Shown in pieces: positions 48,410 to 60,772 of a stretch of DNA of 64,000 nucleotides. Source of the stretch: Toxonevra muliebris (taxonomy: Eukaryota > Arthropoda > Insecta > Diptera > Pallopteridae); NCBI GenBank assembly GCA_963691655.1, contig OY829328.1, positions 32,879,890-32,943,889 on the forward strand, given 5' to 3'. The notes beneath the pieces were generated by a model. It was not told the origin of the DNA. It worked only from the letters and a program-made list of their open reading frames with translations, and did no database searches. Each line of letters opens with the position of its first letter. Within the stretch, counting starts at the first letter, position 1. Position numbers and translations under genes: made by a program.

Positions 48410-49752
48410 GAGGCGCTAAGAAGAAAAGTGGTATAACTTCTACGTTCAGAAAAAGTGGATTAATTTTACTTAAGAGCAAAAGAAAAACGAAATATGTTCA
48501 GAGCAAAAGTGAAACGAAATATGTTCAGAGCTAAAACGGAATAAAAAACTATGCTGTTCTTACTCTGAAAGAATTGTTATACCATTTTTGCTCTTACTTT
48601 TAAGGCGTTTCATTTTCACTCTAAACCGTATTACTTATGCAATTTTTGCACTGACACACTAAATTATTTCACTTTTGCTCTTATATAAATTTTAGCCCGC
48701 ATTTCCTCTCAGCCTGTCATTTATCATTCGAAAATGATATAAAACCGAATCGTCCTCATTTGAGAGGCTGAGAGGAAAAATGGTATAACTTCTAACTTCA
48801 GAAGAAATGGAATAATTTTACTTAAGAGCAAAAGCAAAACGAAATATGTTCATAGCAAAAGTGGAACGAAATATGTTCAGAGCTAAAACGGAATAAAAAA
48901 CTATGCTGTTCTTGCTCTGAAAGAATTGTTATACCATTTTTGCTCTAACTTTTAAGGCGTTTCGTTTTCACTCTAAACCGTATTACTTATGCCATTCTTG
49001 CACTGACACACTAAATTATTTAACTTTTGCTCTTATATAAATTTTAGCCCGCTTTTCCTCTCAGCCTGTCATTTATCATTCGAAAATGATATAAAACCGA
49101 ATCGTCCTCATTTGAGAGGCTGAGAGGAAAAATGGTATAACTTCTAACTTCAGAAAAAATGGAATAATTTTACTTAAGAGCAAAAGCAAAACGAAATATG
49201 TTTAGAGCAAAAGTGAAACGAAATATGTTCAGAGCTAAAACGGAATAAAAAACTATGCTGTTCTTGCTCTGAAAGAATTGTTATACCATTTTTGCTCTAA
49301 CTTTTAAGGCGTTTCGTTTTCACTCTAAACCGTATTACTTATGCCATTCTTGCACTGACACACTAAATTATTTAACTTTTGCTCTTATATAAATTTTAGT
49401 CCGCTTTTCCTCTCAGCCTGTCATTTATCATTCGAAAATGATATAAAACCGAATCGTCCTCATTTGAGAGGCTGAGAGGAAAAATGGTATAACTTCTAAC
49501 TTCAGAAAAAATGGAATAATTTTACTTAAGAGCAAAAGCAAAACGAAATATGTTCAGAGCAAAAGTGAAACGAAATATGTTCAGAGCTAAAACGGAATAA
49601 AAAACTATGCTTTTCTTGCTCTGAAAGAATTGTTATACCACTTTTGTTCTTACTTTTAAGGCGTTTCGTTTTCACTCTAAACCGTATTACTTTTGCCATT
49701 CTATATAAATATATATATATAAATTTCAGCCCGCTTTTCCTGTAAGCCTGTC
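48410..49752. mobile_element. TIR element expanded as 3.8 tandem units of 352 bp, inside the LINE
   Basis: The unit repeats with constant spacing: GGTATAAC anchors at 48431, 48783, 49135 and 49487, exactly 352 apart. Each unit runs from an AGAGGAAAAATGGTATAACT-like start to an inverted CCGCTTTTCCTCTCAGCC end, and units are joined by a short AT-rich linker. The outer ends are inverted copies (GAGGCGCTAAGAAGAAAAG and reverse-complemented GACAGGCTTACAGGAAAAG). ATTT is duplicated at 48406-48409 and 49753-49756. Removing the insert plus one ATTT restores the LINE reading ...AGGIN-IEDTNIRLL in frame. Units 2 and 3 are almost identical; units 1 and 4 differ more. Confidence 0.88.
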
Positions 49753-49796
49753 ATTTATGCCACCAGCAAATTTATCATGAAGATCATTTACATAGA

Positions 49797-50316
49797 GTGC
49801 AAATAGAAATGGCGATAATAGACAGCCTTATTTCACACCTGATAATGTGTCAAAATCATCAGAAAGTTCCTCTCCTGTCCACACGGCAGATTTCGTATTA
49901 GAGTAGACTGCTTCTATAAACTTAACCATTTGTATTGAAACACCTAGTTCAACGCATTTCGTGGCATTTTATCAAAAGCTGCCTTAAAATCTACGAAGAA
50001 AGCGTAAACTTTCTTCTTTTCTTGGAATTTCAGTCATACGATTGCTGGGAGGTTATATATATATTATCTACTGTTGAGCGGCCTTTCCTAAATGCCGCTT
50101 GATATTTATTTAATATATTATTATTTTCTACCCACTCGTAGAGTCTTTCATTTATAATGCCCATCATTACTTTCGCTAAGCAATTCATAAATGATATACC
50201 TCTATACTTATTTGGTTGTTTTGTGTCTGCTTTTTTAAGTATAGGGAATATAATGCTTGTAACAAATGTCTCATCGATTTTGCCATTATCATATAGCACA
50301 TTATATGCCGCAGCTA
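49797..50316 (-). other. RT core segment of the LINE between the two insertions
   Basis: Holds the RT finger and palm blocks described for the whole element. It is given separately because it is bounded on both sides by later insertions and contains the frameshift near 50040 and the stop replacing Gln in GVKQG near 49835. Confidence 0.7.
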
Positions 50317-51073
50317 CACCCAGAAAAATACCATTCTCTAAAACAAAGAAAAATTTTCCTCAATTTGAATCCACGAAAATTTCTCTCGTTTAAGTAAATT
50401 TTCCTCAAAATGAAGAAAAATGTGCTCCTTTCATACAACTATGGTGTTCAATTTGAAGTAAGTTATTTCTTCTTTTTTACAAACTTAGTTGCATAGAAAA
50501 TGTAAGAAAGAGACGAATATACCAAAAATGTTCTTCATACAAAATTTTGGTATACACAAAAAACTAGCTCTACTCTTTTGGCCTTAGCAGACAATCGCGT
50601 ACGCTTTGCTTTTCTTTTGAATTTTTTAGTTGGCGTCTCTATTTCAAGCGAAACGGTTATGTTTGTGGCTGTTGATATAATTTGTGAAAAAATATATATA
50701 TATATTGTGAAAAAAAAAAAAAAATATATTGAAAAGAAATAAATTTCAATAAACTTCAATTTATAATTTTTTGATTATTCCTCAAACTGAGGAAAATTTT
50801 ACCTAAATTATATACAATTTCTCATATTGAAATAAAATATTATTCATTTGAAAAACACAATTTCTACAAATTGTAGCCATATTTCTTTAATTTATAGAAA
50901 ACTTCCTTCTTTCAAAAAAAATTTTCTCTAAAATAAAGAAAAAATATTTCCTCAATTCAAAGAAATTTTGTATATCTAAATGAGGAAACCGTTTCTATGG
51001 CGCCAAATCATTCCCATATTTCCTCAATTTGATAGCCGTCTTTCTTCAAACGAGGTAAGTATTTCTCTGGGTG
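50317..51073. mobile_element. 757-bp TA-flanked MITE (CACCCAGAAAAAT ends) inside the LINE
   Basis: CACCCAGAAAAATA at the left; reverse-complemented right end CACCCAGAGAAATACTTACC. TA at 50315-50316 and 51074-51075. Removing the element and one TA rejoins the LINE frame as ...FLSEL-AAAYNVLYDNG. The interior has many AAATTTTCCTCAAA-type motifs in both orientations and a related copy at 60175-61724. The TA target suggests Tc1/mariner-type mobilisation. Confidence 0.9.
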
Positions 51074-51599
51074 TAGTTCTGACAGGAAGTCGTCATGTGC
51101 ATTTTTAAGAAATTCGTATGTTATTCGGTCCTTACCAGTTGCCTTGTTTATTTTTGCTTTTGACAGCACTTGTTTTATTTCAGATATCGTTATAGCTCTA
51201 TTCAAATGCTCATCCTCCCATAACATTATAGCATGCTCCATATCCTGAGATACTTGTGGTGGGTTTAATAAGTTTTTAGAATACTCTCTAAATTCAAAAG
51301 CTGTTATTTCTACATTGGTATGAATATCTTTTTTTCGTATTTGTCGAACAAGCTTCCACCATTCCTTGCTGTTAGTTATATAATTTATTTTACTATATAT
51401 GCCCTGATAATACTCAGATCTCTTTCTTTCACACACTTGTTTAAAATTGTGGTTTGCACTCAAATAATCCTGTTCATTTTTCAAACTCTCTGTTCTTTTA
51501 TACCTTTTTAGACACATAAACGATTTTTTCCTGGCATTGAAGCACTTAACGTCGAACCATTCATTTTTTGGCGTATACAAAATTTTTGTTTAGATTATA

Positions 51600-53250
51600 T
51601 AAATATTTCATTAACAAATTTTTAAATATTATACAATAACAAAATTTTACAATTTCGAGAAATGTTCACAAATAAGAGACAGTAAATCTCAAGTGTATAT
51701 ATTTCATTTGTATTAAGGTATTTAAGTCTCATGAGTCTTGAAGTCTTAGATTATGCCTCCTAGGGTTAATGTCACTTAATATTTCTTTCACACTTAATTG
51801 CTTTCATTCATATGTGTTTATTGACTTAAAAAAAATTAGCATAAATATACATATTTACAGATTTCCTTTCATATGTGAAATAAAAGCAAATATCCCATAT
51901 AACAATTGACGAACAAAATTTTTTTATTCAAATTCAAAAGTAGTAATGCAATAATAATTGAACCCTTAATAATTTTGCTGACAAATATACGAGTGAGTAA
52001 TGTGATCTTAAATCTACCCTCCGGAATCTCTGCTCGTACCAAGAGCATGAATACAATTGTAGATTTCAAGCTGAGTTGAGTTGAATCAAAAACTAAAATG
52101 CCACTTAAATATACTACTTGAGAAATGTGAAGTAATGAAAAGAAAATAATACCAAAAATAAAATAAAAAAAAAATAAAAAAAAAAAAAAAAAAACAAAAA
52201 GGGATCAATTGGTGAAGTTTATGCTGATGATGATGACGCAGGCAATTCAGAGACGACCCTATTTTTTTTTTTTTTTAATTTTGTTTTCCTTTTCAGGCAA
52301 ACACATTTTTTTTTTTTTTTTTTTTGTTTCATTCTATACCCATTTTTACATTCACTGAATATGCAACTCGAAACTTTTAACTGACTTAAATTCCCTAGCT
52401 CTTCTTTCTTCTCATGCATACAGCAACACAATCAGTCGGCTTTAGAAACATTTAAAAAAGGACAATATTGAATTTTCTCTTGGGCAACGCCTTTTGTTTA
52501 CACTTACATATATACAAAAAGAGAGTAGCAGTATTATGCTTTGTCAGCTTTTTTCAAGCTGGTTGGTTGGTTGCATGAGCTGAGCTGACTAACATTGGCA
52601 ACAATAAACCGGAATCAGCTAAAGGTGTTAGCTCAGCAATTATATTTAGAATATTCTTGTTTGCTTTTCTTTTCTGTTGTTTATTTTCTTAGTTGAGAGA
52701 ATTTACTGGGGTTCAGTTTAGCATGTAGCATGTCCTTGCTTGTGAAAAAGGTTCCTATTTTATATACATATTGATATACACACACATGCATGTGTTTGTA
52801 TTTATTTATATTCTTTTTTTTTTTTTGTCATAAATGTGACACATCTGCTTATAATTTTTTTGTTGCCTTTTTTCTTTTACGCTTGAATTCATTGAACATA
52901 ATTATGATGTATTTTTTTTTTTGCTTTTTCTTTTTTTACTTTTAAAGATTTATAATAATGATAAAAGTAGGTAGGAGCCTTATTGTTGTAATTTATGTTA
53001 AAAAATTTGTACCTCGTATTTTACTTTTACATAATTTTGGTGTCATTATTTGATTGTAATCATTTTGCAATTGCAAATAGACATTTGCTTTATAATATCT
53101 GCTAATTAAATGGTTACCATGGGGTTAAGATATTTGTAAAAGAAAAAGCGTCTGAAGTAGCTCTAGAAATTTGTCAAGAAATGGTATTGAATAAGAAATT
53201 GAGCGCTAAATTTCAAGTTCAACTTATCAAGATCAACCAATTGGCATTAA
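51600..53250. other. Non-coding, A/T-tract-rich sequence
   Basis: A-rich at about 52165-52194, T runs at 52262-52277 and 52306-52325. GATGATGATGA at about 52225. No gene recognised. Confidence 0.55.
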
Positions 53251-53252
53251 TA

Positions 53253-53782
53253 GTGCTGACACACGAGAGTGCATTTCAGGCAAATTTAACATTTCGTTGA
53301 AATGTGTCTGAAATGCAGAATTTCATTTGACACTTTTTGTATGGCGAAATTCTGCATTTCAGACACATTTCAACGAAATGTTAATGAAATGCGTCTGAAA
53401 TGAAGAAATTAACTAGCAACCCGCAAACGCAAGGTTGTAAAAACAGGAAAAATTTAAGATCTATTACATTTTTGTTAGACATTTTAGATTTTTTTTCATA
53501 ACAGCTGCTCTTGTAATATTTATTAAGCGAAAAAATTAAATAAGTCGGAGAGTAACTCATTGTCAATTTTCCACAATTGTTATATAAATTATTGGTGTCC
53601 ACATCCAATTGAAAGGCAGCATTATTATTTATTTTTATTTACACAAAACACACACAAAAATTCTTCTTCTTCTCCAAAATTATAATCTGTCAGAAAACGA
53701 ATTTGAAATAAATTTTTTGTCGTGTGTCCACCTAAATTTGAAATGCAGAATTTCAACGAAATGCACTCTCATGTGCTCGCAC
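53253..53782. mobile_element. 530-bp MITE with GTGCTGACACACGAGAG ends
   Basis: Left GTGCTGACACACGAGAGTGC and reverse-complemented right GTGCGAGCACATGAGAGTGC, both continuing ATTTC. TA at 53251-53252 and 53783-53784. Another terminus of the same family lies at 45768-45806. Contains a perfect hairpin at 53288-53382. Confidence 0.8.
53288..53382. repeat. Perfect 37-bp inverted repeat, 21-bp loop
   Basis: 53288-53324 and 53346-53382 are exact reverse complements (AACATTTCGTTGAAATG... and its mirror). Pairing extends two further bases outward. The arm contains GAAATGCAGAATTTC, which recurs at about 53740-53754 near the MITE's other end. Confidence 0.95.
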
Positions 53783-53784
53783 TA

Positions 53785-55299
53785 TAAGTAAGAAATATTT
53801 TTTAAACAACAAAGTGTTATTTATTGGAAAGTAATGACAAAGCTGAAAGATTACAAATTGACATAAAACTATTATTATCTTATGAAACTTAAATAAGTTG
53901 TAACCTTTTGTCGAATCCTATTGCAAGCTTTTTTTTAACGAATTCCCAGAACAAAGAAATTAAGACTAGAAAATTAATGTCGTTAGGTCCCAAGCCGTTG
54001 TGTCAAAGAGCAGTAAGTAAGGAAGATGCTGCCAAAAGGGCTCTCAAAACACCAGCGATTACACTCATCATTAGACATAAAAATTTCAACCACTATATGT
54101 TTTATTATCTATAGTTACCATTGGTTTTCAAATTAGAAATTTCAAATATCTACTATAAGAAAGAAAAAGGCAGAAATATATTCAAAATCTTTTCAATAAG
54201 AAGGAAAGTAACATAAAGGTTTGAAAAAAGTGCTTTAGCTTTACTAAAATATTAAAAAATATGTATAGAGGGTTGCTTGGTACCTTCTCCTGTTTCAGAA
54301 TGAGAAGTCAAAACCCGTGTGCAAAAAATTTGTCGCACACAGGGCCATCGAGAGAAAATTCAGGCCCGGTGGTGATAACCTGTGGGCCCCTCCCGCCCTT
54401 ATCTCTTCCCACCACAAATGATACAATAAATATCTATGTATGGGGCAAGGAGAAATTATTTTATACTTTTTAGACCGTTTTAAAAACGTGGTATATTAAA
54501 TTTTTTTTTTTATTTTAATTATTATTTTAATTTTTATCAAGGACTCACGCTGGTCGCCAGATATATTTATGAAACCTCTTGAATTCAGTCCGATATTCTG
54601 GAGCTTTTCAAACAAATCTGGCATGAGCAAATTCGTTGTATAAAGTTTTTTTCCTATTCCTCATAACAAAAATTTTTCGAATATAGGGCCCGGACCCGTC
54701 TGCAAAATGTCTTCTTGATTGATAGATGATTAAACCGATAAAAAATTTTCATGGTTTGTAATTAAATTTTCAGAAGCATAGGCGTTAAAGTTTTTATGGA
54801 TAATCAAATCAAAATCACGTAGGTTTCACATAATTGAAAATTAATCTTAAAAAACAGACTTTAAAGCTTGCATTTTTAGAAATTTATTATTAATGAAGTC
54901 ATACTGGATCGTAAAAAGAACCTATGTCAAATAAATATACTTCAACAATATAATGTTGTGTAAGTTCTACTAAAAAAATGGTTCCTCAAAGTTTAAACTT
55001 TCAGTTTTAACTCAAAAAATCAAATTTTTGCTCCGATTTTCGACTTTAAGTGATACTAAAAAATAATCTATAAATCAAGAATTTCGTCTTAGTAAGGACT
55101 ATTTAGAAAGAATCGGTGACAATCGACAAATCCAAGTCAGCTAGAACAGTTAAGCCAGTATAAGAATTGACACTACCCATTCAGCAAGACAACAACACCG
55201 GGACAATTAGGTCAGCTAGCATAACACTGCCCCACAAATTTTAACTTTTCTTCTGCGCATAAGGAGGCTTCTAGCGATTTCAAATGAATTTCCTATGCT
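53785..55299. other. Non-coding sequence; isolated hAT-like end
   Basis: CAGGGCCATCGAGAG at about 54339 followed by GC-rich CAGGCCCGGTGG resembles a hAT terminus, without a clear partner (GGGCCCGGACCCG at about 54685 is a possible relic). No gene recognised. Confidence 0.4.
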
Positions 55300-55786
55300 G
55301 AACACGAATCTGTCGTCAGAAACTTTCCATCACTACACGTTTTCGAGAAAAAATGGATTGAAATCCCTAAAAATAGCGTTTTTGTGCCATTTTTGACCAA
55401 TTGTGGAGCTGAACCCTGACGTGCTACAAACTTCGCTAGTATTAGAAATTAGAGGTTAAACCATGCCCTTTCAAATTGTTTGCATGCGCCCTTAGAGCAG
55501 GGGGTGAAATTCGTTCTGTGTACATTTTTTTCCTGCACCCCTAGACATATGCACACCTCCTACTCTAAGGGGACATGCGAATAGTTTGGCTTAAAGCTCA
55601 TTTAAAGGGGCATGGTTCAGCCTTTAATTTTTGATACTAGCAAAGTTTGCTGCATGTCAGGGTTCAGTTCCACTTTCATTCAAAAATGACCAAAAACTCT
55701 GTTTTTGCGAATTTCAACCACTTTTTGAAAAATAATACAAGTTTAATAGATACAAAAGGAAGGTTTCGACAGTGAACAGATTTGCT
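55300..55786. mobile_element. Fold-back element, about 490 bp or longer
   Basis: The arms are long imperfect inverted copies. Left GAGCTGAACCCTGACGTGC (about 55405) with CTAGTATTAGAAATTA and AACCATGCCCTTT pairs with right AAAGGGGCATGGTT, TAATTTTTGATACTAG and GCATGTCAGGGTTCAG (about 55607-55670). Pairing extends outward to ACGAATCTG (55303) and CAGATTTG (55777-55784). The centre is near 55540, where CCTTAGAGCAGG and CCTACTCTAAGG also pair. Exact ends and target duplication are not resolved. Non-coding. Confidence 0.72.
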
Positions 55787-55839
55787 TTGTACATAAGATT
55801 CTCAATAGCTTCAAAATTTTAATTTTATTTCAAATTAAT

Positions 55840-57740
55840 AATATTCGAAGTCTTATAATCTTAACAATCTGGGTCTAATCTGAAAATTTACAAATGTAGA
55901 GATACACCAATGCCACGGTTTTAAATTGCAGCTAATAGGTTTGACTGTTGAACCCACCTGATTTCGGAGATACAGAGACACACTGGAAAATGTTATATTG
56001 CCATACACAGTAGAAACATGTCATTAATTCGGCTTTTTCAATAAGGCACTCATTACAGCTAGTGAATAACTGACTACACCATTCGAATGTTGACATGACC
56101 AATCCATTGAAAATTTATGCGGACAACTGAAAAAGAAGTTATCCATACGAATTAAGAGGATATGTTAAGATTTTTTCCTTTTATTTATTTAGTCTATTTT
56201 TTCTTTCACAAAGCCCTTCAGAAGCAATAACTAAGATATTTTTCGAGAAAAATCAGAAAATCGACTCTTCCCCCTTTGTAATCGCTAGTGGGTTAAAGTA
56301 ATCCATTCCCTCCCAATCAGATAAGATTAACCCTCTATCTTTGCTGTCAATTTATATTGAAATTCATGAAAGCCTTCCTCGTAAGTCCTTTCGATTTTTG
56401 TTGAACATAAGAACGATATAAAAAGTTCTAATTTGGAGTAAAATACCAACTAAGCAACAATATAATAGAAAGGTATATATTTTTATTGGTTCTTTTTTGC
56501 TTACAAATTACAAATCTTACCAAATCCAGCTCACATTTTATTAAAAACATACCTGAAAAATAAAAGAAAAAATTCAAATTTTAGTTTATTCATGTATCAA
56601 AAATTTATAAACAATAAGCATTTTTCATATGCTACAAAAACTTAACAATAAATTAACACTAACCTAAGCCGAGTACGAGTATGTAAAAGATGAAAACAAA
56701 TAATTTTAGCAAATACAATGTAGAAGTTTTTACCACGAAACTTACGTACATACACTCGATATTCATAAAATAAAATACAATACTTAAGTACAATACATGT
56801 TGAAAAAAATACGAGTACATACTCTGTACCTACATATATTTTCCCCCTCTAAGCAAGATCAAAAACAATTCAAGCGAACAATAACATTAGAAACAATAAA
56901 ATCACATGAGTTACTTATGAAATAGGGACTGGCAAGTACACACACACATAAAAAAAGGGGCGCATGCTAGAAAATTTGAAATGAAAATTGGAGGGGGAAA
57001 AAACAAAAGCAAAACAGGGGGGAAGCAAAGGAAAAGAGGGAATTAAAGCCGAAAAACCGAAATACTGCAATAGGGCAACCGGCATAAATTTCATTGCTTT
57101 CATGAAGTATGAACTTGTTAGTACACATCACGTTCATACAATAAGAAAGCAGAAGCTATTTAACTACAAATATATTGGACTTAAAGAACATATGTATGAA
57201 GAGAGTGAAATAAAAAGGAACTATTATTACTACTACTGCCAACAATGTATGAAATTCGACTTCGTGCAATGTATGTAGTACATCTGAAAGTATCTTGTAT
57301 GAAATGAATAGAAGGGTTCAAAAAAACAAAACAAAACAAAGGAAAATAACAAAAGCAAGCAAGAAAGAAAAATATATGCATGTACTTTGTGTGTACTTGC
57401 ATAACTTTATATCTGTGTAACATGCAAATTTCCATCCACACAATTTTATAGATGCATATCTAAAAGCATATTAAGAGAATAAGCAACAACAACTCTACAT
57501 AGTAGGAAAATGTGTAAAATGATCATCATCAGCATCAGTAAAAGCAGCAGCAATAATACAGCAACAAGAAGTAAAACAACAACAAAAGCAGTAACAACAA
57601 TAATAGCAACAGAACGATTTGCAAAATGACAAGACTACCTTACTACATACATACATACCTACATACATATGTACATATTATATATTCAAAGAAGTAGTGG
57701 AAATCCTTCCATACATATGTATTTACATACATACCAATAC
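55840..57740. other. Non-coding sequence
   Basis: No gene recognised. (CA)n at 56939-56949; CAG/CAA-rich at about 57485-57612; (ACAT)n at about 57644-57668. Confidence 0.5.
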
Positions 57741-57742
57741 AC

Positions 57743-58870
57743 CAGTGACGATTCTAGGAATTGGGTTTGGGGGGGCTGATTTCATTAAATTTAATGATAA
57801 ATATCAAACTCAATACCGACCGAAACCCAGACATAGTCCATAACTAGAGGGAAAATTTTATCAATGTTCACACCGAAAAATACAGACCAAAAATCAAAAG
57901 ATAACTGGAACAAACCGGAGACCAAAATCAAACTGAAATCAGATAGAAATTTAGGCCAATCCGACCAAATTTCAAACTAAAATTCAAACACTTTTTTTCA
58001 GATCGAAGTTCAAACTAAGAAATGGACCAAATTCAGATCGAAAATCTAGATCAAAATTAGACCAAGTTTAGGCCTTGATTAAAGAAAATACAGTATCCAG
58101 ACCACGAATTGGACCAGAATTCCAACAAAAACCGATCAAAATGAGGCCAAATTCAGATCAAAACTTAGACTTATAGTTAGACAAAACTTTAGGCTGTAAG
58201 GATGCCAAATACCGAACGAAAGCAAACCTGAATTTCGGTTGAAGAAATATCTGTTATATATTCATAGCAAAAAATTTTAACTCAAATACAGACCAAAAGT
58301 AGACAAAATTTTAAGCCGAATTCAGGCAAAAAATTAAACAAAAACTGGACCGAAATTCCAGCCCTATTCAGGCCAAAATTTAAAACAAAATTCAGACCGA
58401 TTTCGGATTGAAATTCTGACCAAAACTCGTATCAAGTTGAAGCTAATTCAGATCAAAATGTCGACCACAACTCAAACTAAGAGTTAGATTAAAACTGAGG
58501 CTGAAAGAATGCCAAATACAAATTAAAAGCAAACCAAAATTTAGATCAGAAAGCAGATCAAATGCTGAGTATACGCTGGCCCAAGTAAAATTTGGCCCAC
58601 AAATTAGACTACGAATTACACCAAAACTCAGACCAGTAGAATCTTAAATACAGACCGAAAGTACGGATTAAAACTCAAACCAAATTCAGATTAGAATTCG
58701 AATCCAAAATCAAAACAAAATTCTGACATACAATCAAACCATAATTCAGATCAAAAACGAACAAAAACGGAAAAGTTAAACCAAATATCGGACCAAAGAT
58801 TCAGAGCAAAATCAACTCAAGAACTGGATTATTATCAAGCTTTCTAAAAGTAAGACATCTATAAACTGGA
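57743..58870 (+). repeat. hAT-like terminus followed by a 1-kb degenerate ATTCAGACCAAA minisatellite
   Basis: CAGTGACGATTCTAGGAATT followed by GGGTTTGGGGGGGC at 57743-57777 resembles the CAGTGGCGG...G-run hAT ends. From about 57870 to 58870 the + strand is a run of degenerate units of 10-15 bases such as ATTCAGACCAAAA, AATTCAGATCAAA and CCAAATTCAGATC. The strand is strongly A-rich and T-poor. No sustained open frame. No 3' terminus was found. Confidence 0.6.
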
Positions 58871-60174
58871 GCTGAAATTGTAGATTTAAATGTACTCCGA
58901 GTGCATTTAATAACTAGTTGCATTGTAACGTGCATCCTATTGGCACATCCAGCATGGTGCCTAATCAGAATTGATTCAAATATCTGACTTCATTTTAATA
59001 TTTACATGAAATTATTATTATTAAAATAAATATTAAAATATTATATAATATATAATATTTTAAAACCCAAAGTTCTTCGATTGTTGAAAGCAAATGCTTT
59101 TCACTACTGATGACTTTTTTTTGGGAAAATCGAAATACTTTTGAGCCTTCTCAAAAATCACTATTTAGTACTCTAGTGCTCTTCGTGCATATTTGGAAAA
59201 GCGGAAGAGGGGGAGAAGGGGAGAAGGGCTTCAACCCCCATAGCTTCCCTCAGAACCTGCTACTCCCATATACCAAATGTACTTATATCCCACAAAAGTG
59301 TTTCCGACTCATGGCATAATGTTGTCTCTCTGGGTGTTTAGCTACATATGGTATGTATGTGTGAGTAGTGAATTTTAATGGTTTTTCCGCAAGAGAAATA
59401 TACTTTGCTTTATGCAGCTATGTAAAGTATCTGGTGTATATCCTATTTCCTTATTTGAAAGTATTTTTCCTTTTCATTTTATTTTATATCTTTTATCCGT
59501 TTTTGTTTTTTTGTTGTAGCCTTTCAATGTATGTATTTGATTTTATTACATATTATTTTGTTGGCCGATTCGAGTGTATTGATATTTTTATGATTTTTAT
59601 TTTATTTCTATTTTTTTACTTCCTGTAAGCAAGCATGTGCTCAAGTATGTTAAAAAGTAGCAAAGACTCTGCTTATAGTTTTTATTTTGTTTCTTTGTAA
59701 TGCTTTTCTTTATTTCAAGCAAAATTTTAAATGAAAACATAAAATAATCCTTGAGTAAAATTTCTGCTTAAATTGCACCAAGCAGAAAACTAAGTACTTA
59801 AATCAAGTCTTTAAAAAGTTTTCCTCGTATGATCGGCAAAAAGTGATCAAAGAATGTTTTCAGCAATGACCTCAAACTTAATGCAGATTAAATGAAAAGT
59901 AAGTAAAATACAAGAAAATAAGGGTATAATTTTTTTTTAAATTTAGTCCTTACAACGCATTGCTGCAAGTAATTTTTCCCAATTACTCTATCGTTAACAA
60001 AAATGTGAATGGAATAATGGACGTTTCTATGAACCAGTTTCTCTCAAAATTTAGCCTCATCAGCATATAAAAATTCACCCATTTGGCTACGAAACAAATG
60101 TATCAAAATAGAACAGAGAAACAAATTGCTTAATTTAGAATTAAATAAGGTGGCATCATTGAACTTACATATTC
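58871..60174. other. Non-coding sequence
   Basis: Palindromic TATAATATATAATATTTTA-like sequence near 59040; G/A-rich GAGGGGGAGAAGGGG at about 59205-59219. No gene recognised. Confidence 0.45.
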
Positions 60175-60422
60175 TTTTTGAATAGAAAATGTAAGAAAGA
60201 GACGAATATAGCAAAAATGTGCTCCATACATAATTTTGGTATACTCAAAAAACTAGCTTTACGCTTTTAGCCTGAGCAGACAATCGTGTGTCTATTCGAA
60301 ACAAAAAAGTTGTGTTTGTGGCTGCTGCTATATTTTGTGCAAAAAAGAAAATAAAAGAAAAATATATTTAAAAGAAATTAATTCAATAAAATGTAATTTA
60401 TAATTTTTAACGAAGATTCGGA

Positions 60423-60590
60423 ATGAATGAAGAAACTAAGCTATATGGTCTTCTTAAAAGACTGCGAGGTGAAGTATTTTTCAATGTATTTAAAAGTGAA
60501 TTAAGTATCTTTGAAAGATGTGATAAAACTATAAGAGATTTAATGATATACGTAAAAATACGTATGTATGTATACTTTAGTACTTATTAA
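60423..60590 (+). CDS. 55-residue ORF within the longer MITE-family copy, unknown
   Basis: ATG 60423 to TAA 60588-60590. It begins MNEETKLYGLLKRLRGEVFF, is rich in charged residues up to about residue 45 (SELSIFERCDKTIRDLM), then becomes Y/I/V-rich. It lies in sequence present in this copy but missing from the shorter relative at 50317-51073, so it may be a surviving piece of an autonomous parent's protein. A possible splice donor (GTATGT) lies at about 60561-60566. No known family is recognised. A chance ORF is possible, but the codon make-up differs from the A/T-tract background. Confidence 0.3.
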   Translation: MNEETKLYGLLKRLRGEVFFNVFKSELSIFERCDKTIRDLMIYVKIRMYVYFSTY

Positions 60591-60772
60591 AAATGAAATG
60601 AAAAGCAATGAATAAAAGTAAAAAGAACATGATTTTTATGCTTTTTTATTAAAACAACATTACAGAAAATAATCCATAAATTGAGAATTTTTTTTTTCCT
60701 AAAAGGGTAGTAAATTGAATTCAATTTACGGAATTTTTTTTCCTAAAACTGAGGAAAATTTAACTTAAATTA

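Larger units (their letters stand above)
47272..51595 (-). pseudogene. Long non-LTR retrotransposon polyprotein (APE-type LINE), broken by two insertions
   Basis: Minus strand, 5'-truncated at about 51595 (no endonuclease seen). 51580-51075: connector region, KNEWFDVKCFNARKKSF to KAKINKATGKDRITYEFLKNA. After the 50317-51073 insertion the frame continues AAYNVLYDNGKIDETFVTSI, FPILKKADTKQPNKYRGISF and QAAFRKGRSTVDNIY to about 50050. After a frameshift comes VYAFFVDFKAAFDK (first catalytic Asp, about 49970-50010), then GVK-stop-GCLLSPFLFALYVNDLH to about 49757. After the 48410-49752 insertion comes NIRLLLYADDIVIL, with YADD at 48364-48375. The thumb and C-terminal part run to 47272, with a zinc-knuckle-like CSLCNRKEDEDINHFIGIC near 47535-47430. 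Stops at GVKxGC and near 47887 plus frameshifts make it inactive. No RNase H is seen. Clade unresolved. Confidence 0.88.
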
